From Isotricha intestinalis (lineage: Eukaryota; Ciliophora; Litostomatea; Vestibuliferida; Isotrichidae): a stretch of DNA of 25,804 nt. Below the pieces are notes generated by a model. It searched no databases, was not told the DNA's origin, and was given only the letters and a program-made list of their open reading frames with translations. Each line of letters starts with the position of its first letter. Within the stretch, counting starts at the first letter, position 1. Location of the stretch: positions 1 through 25,804 of the forward strand of contig JAJJLU010000636.1 of assembly GCA_023807065.1 (NCBI GenBank), written 5' to 3'. Both the position numbers and the translations under genes were made by a program. Shown here in pieces: positions 17,201 through 25,556 of the stretch.

Positions 17201-20200
17201 ACATCAAATACATTCTCTTGAAATTGAGACTCCATTAAATTCATTGATGATAAATATTCTTTTTTCTTTTCTATTTCTTCTTCTTCAAATATTTCACTTT
17301 TTTTCTCAAAGAAATCTTTCATTCCTTTATTTAATTTTTGTTCTACTATAAAATTCTGACAATGAGAATGTAATAAATTATTCATATCTGAAAAATTATA
17401 TACTTCATAACTTCTAGAAAAAGTTTTAAAATAATCTTCTTGAACTCTTTTCATTTCTTCTTCAGAATAAGTAAAACTAATTAAATGTTTATGTTTTTTT
17501 CCCCAAGAAGCTAATTTATTTTTAAAAGGATTTTTAAAAGTTTTTCTATCAGATTTATCAATAAACATTTCTTGATGTTCCATAATATATTTTTTCAAAC
17601 ATAGAAAATAATGCATAAGTAAATAAAACAATAAATAATTAGCTCCAGACCAATTGAAAACATAACTAGATAATTTATTCATAAAGACTAAAATACATTT
17701 AATTAAACCATATTCAATGAAATATCTAGTTTTTTCTAAATTATTATGTTGTGCTCTACTTTCAATAATACCTCTAAAATTTCTTAATTCAAATATTAAT
17801 ATTCTTGCTTCTTCAGGAACTTCAATTGTTTTAGGATTATTTCCACTTACCATTAAATTTTCAAAGAATCTTAAATATTTTTGATTTTCTATATTTCCTT
17901 CTACTTTTGCTACTTGAGGATCTATTATTAATAATGATGTATAATAATTTATATTTCTTTCTAATATTATTGTATCTAAATATACTATTCTATAAAATAT
18001 TAATAATTCTGTTCTTATTGATATATCTAATGTAAAATTCTTTTTTAATATTTTTAATATTTCTCTTTTTGTTAATATATCTTCGATAAATCTTCTCTCT
18101 TCTAATACTGCGTTTCCTTCAAATAATTTATTTAAAACTCTTAATGTTTTTTTTAATGTTTTATAATTTCGAATTTTGTCTTTTCCATTTAATAATGTTT
18201 TTAAATCTATATTTGCTTCTGTTAATTTACTATAAAAGAATATCATTAATTTCCTCATTTTTCTAACTGTATTTTGTTCTTCTATGAAATTTATTTTTAC
18301 TATAATTTGCATTATTTTTAAAATTTTATCAATTAAGCATATTGAATTACTTGATTTTACAATAGAAATTTTTAATAAATGAATTAATTGAGAATTAACT
18401 TGAATTTCAGCTGAATATAAATATATTGTTTTTAAACAATGTTCTACTAAATCAAGCATATTAAATAATTGTTCTCCATTTAAAAACTCAATATTACTTA
18501 AAAAATCAGATGTTAAAAACATAAAACAATTATCTAAATTATTATTAATATAAAAGTAACTTAATTTTAATATTTTATGGAAAATTTCATCATCCATAAA
18601 AAAAATATTTTTTGAATTATTTGAAACACTAAATGAATGAAAAATATTAATTGATTTAAAAATAGATTGTAAAACATAAGTTTTATTAATTAATATTTTT
18701 AATTTATCTTCTTCATTTAATTCAACATTAGTTTTATATCTAATTGGTTTTTCTCTTTCAATATAAAATTTATAAACTTCTTCATCATAATTTATTTTTT
18801 TTGTATTATTATAAGTACTTTTGATTTTACTTCTGTTTTCAATTAAACTTTTACCTTCATCTACAGAAGGAATAACAATATTATCTTTTTTTTCTTCATT
18901 AATATTTAAACTTTTTAAAACTTGAGTTAAAATATCATTAATTTGATTAATAATTTCATCAGAATTTTTTTTAAAATTAGTATGATGCTTAAAATAATTA
19001 GATTCTAATTGTTCAAAATATTGAGTTAACTTTTTTACTAATTCTATTTCATTTAAAGTCATTTTTCCAGAATCATAATAATAAAAAGCATATTCTTCAT
19101 ATTTATTAGTTAATCTATATATTCCTGTCATATAACTTTCAGGGAATCCAACTACTAATTTTATTATTGTATAAGAACACTTTACAATATTTCTTAAACA
19201 TCTTTTCATATTACTTCCTTCAAAAGCTACTTTAATAACATCTTCTTTTTCTAAAACTGATTTTACTTTTGAAATATTTCTTTTTTTTCTTTGAGGAGAA
19301 TCTGAATCTTTTGATTCATCCATTTCTTTTAAATCTTCAAAATCAAAATCAGGAATAAATTCTTGTATTAAAGTTAAACAATTTATTACATTTTTCATTA
19401 GTAATTTACATATTTCTGTTTTCATATGAAAAAAATTTACATTTTTTAAATTTCTTTCTTGTTTTAAATAAGATGCTAAAACTTGATCATTATAATAATA
19501 TGCTAAATATAATATACATTTCATCATTGGAGATAATACTTTAAATTTTAAATTTTGTTGTTCTATATTTTTTCTATCATCTTTTACACATGAACCAAAA
19601 GAAAATAAGATTTTATTATTGACTGAACAAAATTTATTTACTTGTTCATAATTAAATAAAGAATATTTTGCATATATTTCACATATTTTATATAATTTAC
19701 TATAAATGAAATATATTTGACCTTGTTTTTCATTTGTTTTTGCTATTTTAAGTAAACATTGAATTACATTATCTAAAATATTTTCTTCAGAACTTAAATA
19801 TTGTTCATTTATTTCATCAGATTTTTTAATATTTGAAACTAAAGTTAATCTTTGAATTGGGTTTAATAACATAATATCTCTATATTTTATATTTGGAAAT
19901 TTGACAAAATCTTTTGCAACTCTAAAAGAATAAAATATATTTGTTAAAAATTGTTTTAATTGCCATATATAATTTGATTTATAATCAAATTTCTTCATCA
20001 TAATTAAAAAATATTTACTAGGAGTTAAAATATTTTTAATTTCATCTCTAAAATAAACTAAATTTTTTCCATAAATATAATAAGTATTAGAAATATTACG
20101 TTCATCTTTTGATTTTTCAGTAATACTTAATAAATCAACTTTATCATTATTTTTTCCATCTTTTTCTTTTTTAATTAAAATAAAAACATTTTTAGTTTTA

Positions 20201-20991
20201 ATAGCATAATTAGATAAAATATTACTTGTAAAATGTAAATCATTTAAAAAAGAATGTTCTTCCAAAGCATAAGTAGGATTAGTTTTTATTTTACCTATAG
20301 TTTCATTTATTTTATCTTCAAAAGAATGAAAAATATTATCAAAAGATTGTTTTCCCTTTAAAATAATATTAACTAATTGAGTAAAAGTAAATCCTTCAAA
20401 ATCATATTTTTTATTAAAATTATTTTTTTTAGAAATACTTTTAAATTTTCTAAACAAAACTCTAATATTAGCATGATTTTGATTATTACATTGACAAACG
20501 AAATTTTTACTTGAAATTCCTTCAGAATCAGTACTAGTTTTAATTAAATTTCTAGCATTTTTATAGCATAAATTTTTACAAAGAAGACAAACATAAAAAG
20601 AATTTTCATTAGGATCTTTAAAAAAAATATTATATTTACATTCAGAAGCCCATTCACCAAATAAACATTTTTTAGAATATTTTTCATCTGATTTTTTCCC
20701 TTGTTCTTTATCCATTGGTTGATGAGCGTTAAATCCACATACACAAACACATTCTTGGTGAAAATGCTTTATTTCCATATGACCAGGTCCTTTATGACAT
20801 GTTTTAAAACATTTTTTACATATTGGGTTACGACGCTCTGGATCACATTCACATAAGTAAAAATCTTCCATTACTGCATTCAATCCTCCTTCTAATATTG
20901 TACAATCTATTCTTCTGTAATTTAATGATGTTGTACTACTTAATATTTTACGCTTTGAGGATGGATTGTCTTTTTGAGGAGGGGATAACAT
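14221..20991 (-). CDS. UBR-type zinc region fused to an IP3/ryanodine-receptor-like calcium channel
   Basis: The protein has 2256 residues from ATG 20991. Residues about 44-90 form a UBR-like zinc box (FYLCECDPERRNPICKKCF, CHKGPGH, CVCVCGFNAH). Residues 109-173 repeat the pattern more loosely (CLLCKNLCYK, FVCQCNNQNH). A long helical region follows. A RIH-associated-like segment lies near 1500-1660 (FLIETIQGTRPENLQ), then a poly-Asn loop at about 1655-1665. From about 1870 come hydrophobic channel helices. Then come the selectivity loop with DGGIAD (2118-2123), the last pore helix (about 2147-2166), and the IP3R/RyR C-terminal zinc motif CFICG...H...H (Cys2185, Cys2188, His2205, His2210). The protein ends ESLEKKEIAWFPYD, close to the IP3R tail. 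It is expected to release Ca2+ from internal stores. The N-terminal trefoil/MIR ligand-binding domains of classic IP3R/RyR are absent. Channel identity is sure, ligand unknown. Confidence 0.9.
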   Translation of the reverse strand: MLSPPQKDNPSSKRKILSSTTSLNYRRIDCTILEGGLNAVMEDFYLCECDPERRNPICKKCFKTCHKGPGHMEIKHFHQECVCVCGFNAHQPMDKEQGKKSDEKYSKKCLFGEWASECKYNIFFKDPNENSFYVCLLCKNLCYKNARNLIKTSTDSEGISSKNFVCQCNNQNHANIRVLFRKFKSISKKNNFNKKYDFEGFTFTQLVNIILKGKQSFDNIFHSFEDKINETIGKIKTNPTYALEEHSFLNDLHFTSNILSNYAIKTKNVFILIKKEKDGKNNDKVDLLSITEKSKDERNISNTYYIYGKNLVYFRDEIKNILTPSKYFLIMMKKFDYKSNYIWQLKQFLTNIFYSFRVAKDFVKFPNIKYRDIMLLNPIQRLTLVSNIKKSDEINEQYLSSEENILDNVIQCLLKIAKTNEKQGQIYFIYSKLYKICEIYAKYSLFNYEQVNKFCSVNNKILFSFGSCVKDDRKNIEQQNLKFKVLSPMMKCILYLAYYYNDQVLASYLKQERNLKNVNFFHMKTEICKLLMKNVINCLTLIQEFIPDFDFEDLKEMDESKDSDSPQRKKRNISKVKSVLEKEDVIKVAFEGSNMKRCLRNIVKCSYTIIKLVVGFPESYMTGIYRLTNKYEEYAFYYYDSGKMTLNEIELVKKLTQYFEQLESNYFKHHTNFKKNSDEIINQINDILTQVLKSLNINEEKKDNIVIPSVDEGKSLIENRSKIKSTYNNTKKINYDEEVYKFYIEREKPIRYKTNVELNEEDKLKILINKTYVLQSIFKSINIFHSFSVSNNSKNIFFMDDEIFHKILKLSYFYINNNLDNCFMFLTSDFLSNIEFLNGEQLFNMLDLVEHCLKTIYLYSAEIQVNSQLIHLLKISIVKSSNSICLIDKILKIMQIIVKINFIEEQNTVRKMRKLMIFFYSKLTEANIDLKTLLNGKDKIRNYKTLKKTLRVLNKLFEGNAVLEERRFIEDILTKREILKILKKNFTLDISIRTELLIFYRIVYLDTIILERNINYYTSLLIIDPQVAKVEGNIENQKYLRFFENLMVSGNNPKTIEVPEEARILIFELRNFRGIIESRAQHNNLEKTRYFIEYGLIKCILVFMNKLSSYVFNWSGANYLLFYLLMHYFLCLKKYIMEHQEMFIDKSDRKTFKNPFKNKLASWGKKHKHLISFTYSEEEMKRVQEDYFKTFSRSYEVYNFSDMNNLLHSHCQNFIVEQKLNKGMKDFFEKKSEIFEEEEIEKKKEYLSSMNLMESQFQENVFDVVIKYYNDKTKIEKSTFFKVLSEDNIYYNCNYRFLLIKNILFLMSNFQYEASYRDYCMWSLFRLLQYDTSMTQKACLELLEKKKKLLNFDYFMQNFTIHIMSIFIKSLNPSVIMVRHDYFLTLMIVKILKYFCEEHNQDFQRIFFIKEEEDGIVLHYNPKQYDMNLEEEIIIFMEENNKEDYTKLLDFIGDDREDENYDEEEEDNIKNRKPNPDSECINLHEVTRSEENLKEIQKNKASVFEYMLSILGKIILLSEWIDPKSSKELDDYYYDLYFVILEFLIETIQGTRPENLQTVFQKDNQGRHLFGTFLLDIHRLMLEENEDELSYQCRKDMMDFLMAFIEESSTPAIGLVEISSVILPISILENIVSIMSQLYDSMIKKNDEEEDESKKNFNSNNNNNNNNNDKNNEKNNGSYIINNLKKIYKFSPEMKNYFTKLYFDDVDLDQDIRFSLANRMYQFFKFFGTEDAFKNPAVCEFYLKMSLFPESKIVKQYNSSNKTMEPSSGIIDPKFFDNYLCVAFFESITRMVFVSKQGNDKPVRVIFTLNPMAPLLSKNTKEDFVENVGRSDRYIKLVSLMENCEFFIEEVTYKKSQGKDSSIIRFINDLNFYRFEVCGFLITVIINIILLRCIKGEGKRLYGDPKVDVGIKILGLINLIFNFLATILWLYTKFGVYYLAEMQRILKKKKNEMDEEDNEGEEEEEIDLSIWEKVYATYIVLFGKGKLFGFIWNMAFSLAGFLTENYFFYICQIYGVVNLSQTLRNLVLSFKLKINQIVSILSLMFILNLIFGCIAFFKFSRDFIREVPSRTPHHYPNQFRFLNDIIGGVFVEPAAVESECATLLFCFATHVDYGMRFDGGIADRMEPTSFTHYPGYYLARFFYEEGYFISLVILVLNMLYGIVIEAFSELRSKEEFIERDKKEICFICGIDKETCEKKGEKLDEHMEKVHNIWTYVEYMLGLRFVDIQETNAINSYVIESLEKKEIAWFPYDEAAD
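14623..14637 (-). other. Selectivity-filter codons (GGIAD) of the calcium channel
   Basis: The five codons encode Gly-Gly-Ile-Ala-Asp, aligned with GGIGD of RyR and GGVGD of IP3R. The residue before is Asp where animals have Gly, and the fourth filter residue is Ala instead of Gly. Confidence 0.7.
15985..16012 (-). repeat. ATT/AAT trinucleotide run encoding poly-Asn in the channel gene
   Basis: A short run of ATT on the plus strand encodes nine or so consecutive Asn in a loop between the RIH-associated region and the membrane domain. It is probably a slippage-generated variable loop. Confidence 0.7.
20452..20902 (-). other. UBR-like double zinc region of the channel protein
   Basis: Covers residues 30-180 of the channel gene. 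Cys/His positions in the first half are 47, 49, 58, 61, 65, 66, 71, 78, 81, 83, 85 and 90. In the second half they are 109, 118, 135, 138, 142, 166, 168 and 173. The order C-x2-C-x3-CH-x4-H ... C-x-C-x-CG resembles the UBR box of UBR4/BIG. In E3 ligases UBR boxes bind N-degrons. What this copy binds is unknown. Confidence 0.7.
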
Positions 20992-21170
20992 TTTTTTTTG
21001 AGCTTTATTTTTTTTTAAAGGTTTTTTTAAATTTTTGTATTATCTTAAGATTTTTTAAATTTAATTTTTTTAAAGGTTTATAAATTAAATTATTAGCATA
21101 AAACCATTATTTATTTTTATTTTTTAAAAGTTAATTTTATATTTTTAACTCTAAAAATACAACAATTAAA

Positions 21171-22616
21171 CTAATGAAAATCAAAAGATTCATCAAAATT
21201 TAATTGACTTGTATTATGTGGGCTTTTATTAATATAATCTAAACTTATATTTTGATTAGAAATATTTCGATCGGAAATATTTAAAGGATTAAATAAAGTA
21301 GTATTTTCAATTTTAGATTGATCTAAAGCTTGATTTAAAAAGGAATTTTCAGTAAATAAAAGATTATTAAAATTTCTATTTTCAATATTACTCTCATAAT
21401 TATTTTCATTATAATTTTTACTATTATCAATATTATCAAAATTTAATTGATTAAAATTTAAATTATTTTTTTCAATATTATTAGTATTATCATCATAAAT
21501 ATTATTAAAAGTTTTATTTTTATTTGAACCACTGGAACTTATAGTTTCTAATAAAAGTTTTTTTCTTTTTTTTCCATCTTCTTCAATTTTAAAAACATTA
21601 TTATTATATTGATTTTTAATGTTTGAATTTTTATTGGATTCAATACATTTATTAACATATATTTCAACTTTTTGAGTTTGTTCTTTATTTAATAATTCAA
21701 TATCAAATTCAACATATTGATCATTAACATTATCAACTTTATTAAAAAAATCAGATAATAAGGGAATAATTCCTTGTAATTGAGAAGGAGTTAAAAATTT
21801 AATTTTTTCACATAAAATATTTTTTTCTTCATTTAATATAGATTCATTAGTTGTATTACTATTATTTTCTTTATTATTATTTTTAGGTGAAATTGAATTT
21901 TTTCCTTCACTAATAATATTTATTCCTGGATTTGATTCAACTGTTAAATTCGATGATAATGTTTTAACTTGAAATAAAGAACTATTTTCATCTATTGATA
22001 ATAATTTATATTTTTGAAGTAAAAAATCTTCTTTTAAATTTTCAATATTTTCAAAAGTTTTTTCTGAAAAAGAACATAATTTCTTTATTTGAGGAATTAA
22101 TTTTTTACTTCCTTCATTTTTATAATGATATAACCAAAAATTCCTTATTGATAATTTAAATTGATAAAATGAATCATATTTACATTTTATAACATCTCTT
22201 TCAATATCTCTTATTGAGGGTTTATTATATATTAATAATGGTTCTAATTCAAATTGAGATGAAATTTTAAATAAAAACATTAAACACTTACATTTATTCA
22301 TAAAAATTGGATTTTCATGTGATTTACCTTTATATATTAATTTTAAATGAATTTTTTTTATTTTTGAATTTCTAGAATACGACATATTTTTTGAGTCTTT
22401 GAGTTTTTTTTCTTTTGATATATTACTTCCTTTTTTTTTATTTGGTGATTTTCTCTTTTTTGATATAAATTTTCTTTTTAATTCATTTTCTAAAACTAAT
22501 TTAGTTCCAAAAGGAAGGTTTTTATTTATAAGAAATGCTTCAACTGGAGTTAAATTATATACTCCTATTTGATTTGTCTTTTTATCCATTTGAAAAATGT
22601 CATTTAAATTTGCCAT
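21171..22616 (-). CDS. BET-like protein: divergent bromodomain plus NET domain
   Basis: The 481-residue protein starts at ATG 22616 and is the only gene here ending in TAG. A Lys-rich basic patch at about 45-75 suits nuclear localisation. Residues about 105-192 look like a bromodomain: NKPSIRDIERDVIKCKYDSFYQFKLSIRNFWLYHY then EGSKKL match the helix B / Y-x-S-x-x-x-F / helix C pattern. The acetyl-lysine Asn of the usual Y-N-x-x-G-S is Lys (Y165, K166). Residues about 268-325 match a NET domain (LTPSQLQGIIPLLSDF ... EFDIELLNKEQTQKVEIYV), the extra-terminal domain of BRD4/Bdf1 that recruits chromatin partners. The C-terminal 150 residues are Asn-rich and disordered. BET proteins read histone acetylation. 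With Asn lost, this one may bind differently or only scaffold. The bromodomain call is weaker than the NET call. Confidence 0.6.
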   Translation of the reverse strand: MANLNDIFQMDKKTNQIGVYNLTPVEAFLINKNLPFGTKLVLENELKRKFISKKRKSPNKKKGSNISKEKKLKDSKNMSYSRNSKIKKIHLKLIYKGKSHENPIFMNKCKCLMFLFKISSQFELEPLLIYNKPSIRDIERDVIKCKYDSFYQFKLSIRNFWLYHYKNEGSKKLIPQIKKLCSFSEKTFENIENLKEDFLLQKYKLLSIDENSSLFQVKTLSSNLTVESNPGINIISEGKNSISPKNNNKENNSNTTNESILNEEKNILCEKIKFLTPSQLQGIIPLLSDFFNKVDNVNDQYVEFDIELLNKEQTQKVEIYVNKCIESNKNSNIKNQYNNNVFKIEEDGKKRKKLLLETISSSGSNKNKTFNNIYDDNTNNIEKNNLNFNQLNFDNIDNSKNYNENNYESNIENRNFNNLLFTENSFLNQALDQSKIENTTLFNPLNISDRNISNQNISLDYINKSPHNTSQLNFDESFDFH

Positions 22617-22819
22617 AAAAAATTAATATTAATTTTTAATTATCAATACTTATTTTTATATATTTAAAAATAAAGAAAAATCATTTTTTTCTAATTATTT
22701 AACTTCCAAATCATTTAAAAATGATATTTTTTAATATGAAGTTAAATATAATTTAATTGATATATTAATTTGAAAAAAAAATATTTTTATGTGTTTTTTA
22801 ATTTTCAAATTGATTAATT
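22617..22819. promoter_or_regulatory. Divergent intergenic region with an 11-bp inverted repeat
   Basis: These 203 bp lie between the BET-like and FKP-motif gene starts. TATTTAACTTC (22696-22706) is repeated inverted at 22738-22748, enclosing a smaller inverted pair ATCATTT/AAATGAT (22710-22716, 22719-22725). It could be a shared operator or cruciform, or a chance A/T palindrome. Confidence 0.35.
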
Positions 22820-24949
22820 ATGGATGAAAAAAATAAAGAAATTTTTTTAACTTTAACTTCAAGTAATTCAATAATATATAATGACAATTGTATACCTGAT
22901 GAAAATGAAATTAAAAGACAATTATCTTTATATAATAATGAATTATTAAATAATATTGAAATAAATTTTGATGAAATAATGAAAGAGAATATGGCAATTT
23001 CAACTTTAGTTTTATGTAAAAAAGATAATCCAAATTTAAATGTATTAAATGATATTGTTACTTTAATAAAATCAATAGATAAATATAAGAATTTTCCAAA
23101 TCAAAAAATATTAAATGATTTAAAAAATTATATTGAAGATTTAAGATTAATAGATATTAAAAAAGAAAAAAAATTAAATTTTGAAAATAAAACATTTTTA
23201 ACTTCATCTATAGATTTAAAGAAAGAAAAAGAAGAAGATGTCTTTAATAGATTATATAATAAAAGAAAAAAATTTACTATTGAAATAAAATCAGTAAGAA
23301 ATAATAGAAGTTATTCAAATAATGATAGAAGTGATTTTTTTAATAGATTATATTTAAATGAATCTTGTTGCAAAAATAAAATTCCTCAAAATGATTGTTC
23401 TAAAAATTTTCAAATTAAATCAAGTATAAAATCAAAAATGATTTTATATAATAAATATAAAAAACAATTTGAAAATATTTTAGATATTTTATATAAGCAA
23501 GGCAAAATTAATTATTATGATAAATTAAATTATAATGAATATATTTTATTTATGAAAAAATTAGGATATTTAAATTATGAAGATAATGAAATAGAAATTA
23601 ATATGGCGAAAAAAATATTTGAATTTCTTCAATTAAAAGATAATTTTATTCCAGTTAAAAATTTATTTATATTTACTTTATCAATATTAAATTTACATTT
23701 TTTTAATAGTGATGAAAATTATAGAGTAAGTAATAAAACATATAAAAGTAAAAGTTTATCAAGTACTTCTTCATCTTCTACTATTTCAATAAATAAATTA
23801 TCAAATCATTTTAAGTTTAATATTCTTACTATTAATTCAATTCAATCTAAAAGAATTTTCACTGATTATATTATTTTATATTATAATTGGAAAAAAAATA
23901 ATCAAACTATTTATAATAATAATAAAGAATTATTTATTAATCAAAATTTTACTTTTAAACCTATTCTTAATAATGAATATAATCAAAGAATAAAAGGAAA
24001 TTTATTTTCTCGAGTATCAAAATTTCAAAATTTAAAACAAATAAATTATGATAATTTAAGAAAAGAAAAAATAAAAATTGAAACAAAAGAATGTACTTTT
24101 AAACCTCAAATAACAAATTATTCTTTTAATTTTCAAAGAAAACCTCTTTTTAATAATTTTTCAAGTAAAAATAAAATACAATTAAAGAAAAATAATTCTA
24201 ATATTTCTCTAGTTAAAAATTTAAAAGAATATTCTTTTAAACCTGATTTAAGTTTAAAGAATAATGAAAATCAATTAAAAACAAAAGAAATGTCAAAAAA
24301 CAATTCTTTTAAAACAATTTATGATTCAAAAATATTTAATTGTAAAAATGCACATAATTCAAGAAATTATAGTTCTTTAAAGGACATTCAAAATTATTCT
24401 TTTCAAAAATTTGAAAAAAATAATACTCTTCAAATAAGAAATAATTCAATTCATAGATTAAGAAAAATAAGAAATAATTCTTTATTAAAATCAATAAATA
24501 ATTCTTTTAAAGATTTATTACAAAATTCAAAATATTCTTCTTCAAAAGACTTTCAAAATTCAAAAAATATTTCTTTTAATGAAAATGAAGAATTAATTTA
24601 TAAAAATAAAATTTATTTCAAAACTTGTAATTTTAATAATAAAATAAGAGAAAAAAGTTTAAAAAAAGATAATTTATATTATAAGAAAAATATTTCTTCC
24701 CCTATTTTTAAAAAAAATAATAAAATTAATTATTATCCTATTAAGCAAGAAAAAAAATTGTTTTCTAATAAACCTTTATTTATGCTTGATATTAATTTAA
24801 CAAATAAAAACCAAAAAATTTATATTTATAAAGGAATTGATGTAGATAAAATTATTTATGATTTTGTTCAACAAAATAATATTGATGATCCTAAAAAAGT
24901 TGATTTCGTTAAAGATTTAGTTAAAAATGAATTAAAAAAATTCAATTAA
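22820..24949 (+). CDS. FKP-motif protein, possibly cytoskeletal/ciliary, with an EF-hand-like region
   Basis: The 709-residue basic protein starts at ATG 22820. Two FNRLY motifs (about 142-146 and 174-178) and three aromatic-FKP motifs (FTFKPIL near 378, CTFKPQI near 426, YSFKPDL near 473) recall a loosely defined set of conserved ciliate and kinetoplastid proteins with ECTFKPxI motifs, often associated with the cytoskeleton. That is my recollection and not a firm family. Residues about 207-295 are helical with an EF-hand-like layout (NILDILYKQGKINYYDKLNYNEYILFMKKLGYL) but lack a canonical calcium loop. From about 480 to 590 the sequence is an irregular repeat of short NNSFK/YSSLKD/FQNSK units. 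The C-terminal 50 residues form a short conserved-looking helical end (YIYKGIDVDKIIYDFVQ). No membrane segment is present. Confidence 0.5.
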   Translation: MDEKNKEIFLTLTSSNSIIYNDNCIPDENEIKRQLSLYNNELLNNIEINFDEIMKENMAISTLVLCKKDNPNLNVLNDIVTLIKSIDKYKNFPNQKILNDLKNYIEDLRLIDIKKEKKLNFENKTFLTSSIDLKKEKEEDVFNRLYNKRKKFTIEIKSVRNNRSYSNNDRSDFFNRLYLNESCCKNKIPQNDCSKNFQIKSSIKSKMILYNKYKKQFENILDILYKQGKINYYDKLNYNEYILFMKKLGYLNYEDNEIEINMAKKIFEFLQLKDNFIPVKNLFIFTLSILNLHFFNSDENYRVSNKTYKSKSLSSTSSSSTISINKLSNHFKFNILTINSIQSKRIFTDYIILYYNWKKNNQTIYNNNKELFINQNFTFKPILNNEYNQRIKGNLFSRVSKFQNLKQINYDNLRKEKIKIETKECTFKPQITNYSFNFQRKPLFNNFSSKNKIQLKKNNSNISLVKNLKEYSFKPDLSLKNNENQLKTKEMSKNNSFKTIYDSKIFNCKNAHNSRNYSSLKDIQNYSFQKFEKNNTLQIRNNSIHRLRKIRNNSLLKSINNSFKDLLQNSKYSSSKDFQNSKNISFNENEELIYKNKIYFKTCNFNNKIREKSLKKDNLYYKKNISSPIFKKNNKINYYPIKQEKKLFSNKPLFMLDINLTNKNQKIYIYKGIDVDKIIYDFVQQNNIDDPKKVDFVKDLVKNELKKFN

Positions 24950-25260
24950 ATAATATCATTGTAAATATCATTTGATTAATTCTGTATGTATGTAGTTTAT
25001 TTTTTTTTGAAATAATTTTTCAAAATAAAAAAATTTTTAAATAAGAATTATATAGAAAATATATTTTTTTTATTAGCTAATTTAAATAAATTAATTTTAA
25101 ATTAAATCTTTTTAAATGCCTAATTTAAAAAACAAAAATCTTATAAATAAACTACAAAAGATAAAAGCTATATTATTATAAAAAATGATCAGTATCAAGA
25201 AGTGGAGATATTACTAATGAGGAAGAAATAAAAGAAGGAAATAGAAGAGATGATAAGATA

Positions 25261-25434
25261 ATGAGGAATGTCAAGAATGATAAGAAGAAAAACATAATAT
25301 TCTTAAAGGAAGTGATTACTTTATTTAGATATGAAAGTATAAAAAGAGAGAAAGTAGGAAATAAAGAAAAAGATGAATTAAGTAATGAAGAAAATGAAAG
25401 AGAAAATGAAGAAGAAGGATTAGAGATGAAGTAA
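25261..25434 (+). CDS. Doubtful small open frame, 57 residues, in the subtelomeric purine-rich block
   Basis: The frame is open from 25189 to a TAA at 25432-25434. The first ATG is at 25261, giving 57 residues rich in Glu, Lys, Asn and Arg (ending ENEEEGLEMK). Codons GAG, AAG and AGG are frequent here, while the other genes use GAA, AAA and AGA almost throughout. The open frame may simply reflect purine richness, since A/G-only codons other than stops rarely interrupt. It could be a 3' exon or relic of a gene. No family was recognised and upstream splicing was not found. Confidence 0.2.
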   Translation: MRNVKNDKKKNIIFLKEVITLFRYESIKREKVGNKEKDELSNEENERENEEEGLEMK

Positions 25435-25527
25435 TAAAGAAATAAATGATAAAGAAGAAGAGAAAAAAAATCAATTGATTAAATGAATAATTAACCATTC
25501 AATAAAAATCTAATTTTTTATTAAAAA

Positions 25528-25556
25528 GCCCTCCTAATAGCCCAAACATCGTACTC
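25528..25556. repeat. GC-rich island near the telomere
   Basis: 15 of 29 bases are G or C, in a surrounding region with very few. It reads CCCTCC...AGCCC...CATCGTACTC on the plus strand and ends 235 bp inside the telomere. C-rich on this strand is the opposite orientation to the terminal repeat, so it is not simply internal telomere in the same direction. Confidence 0.35.
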
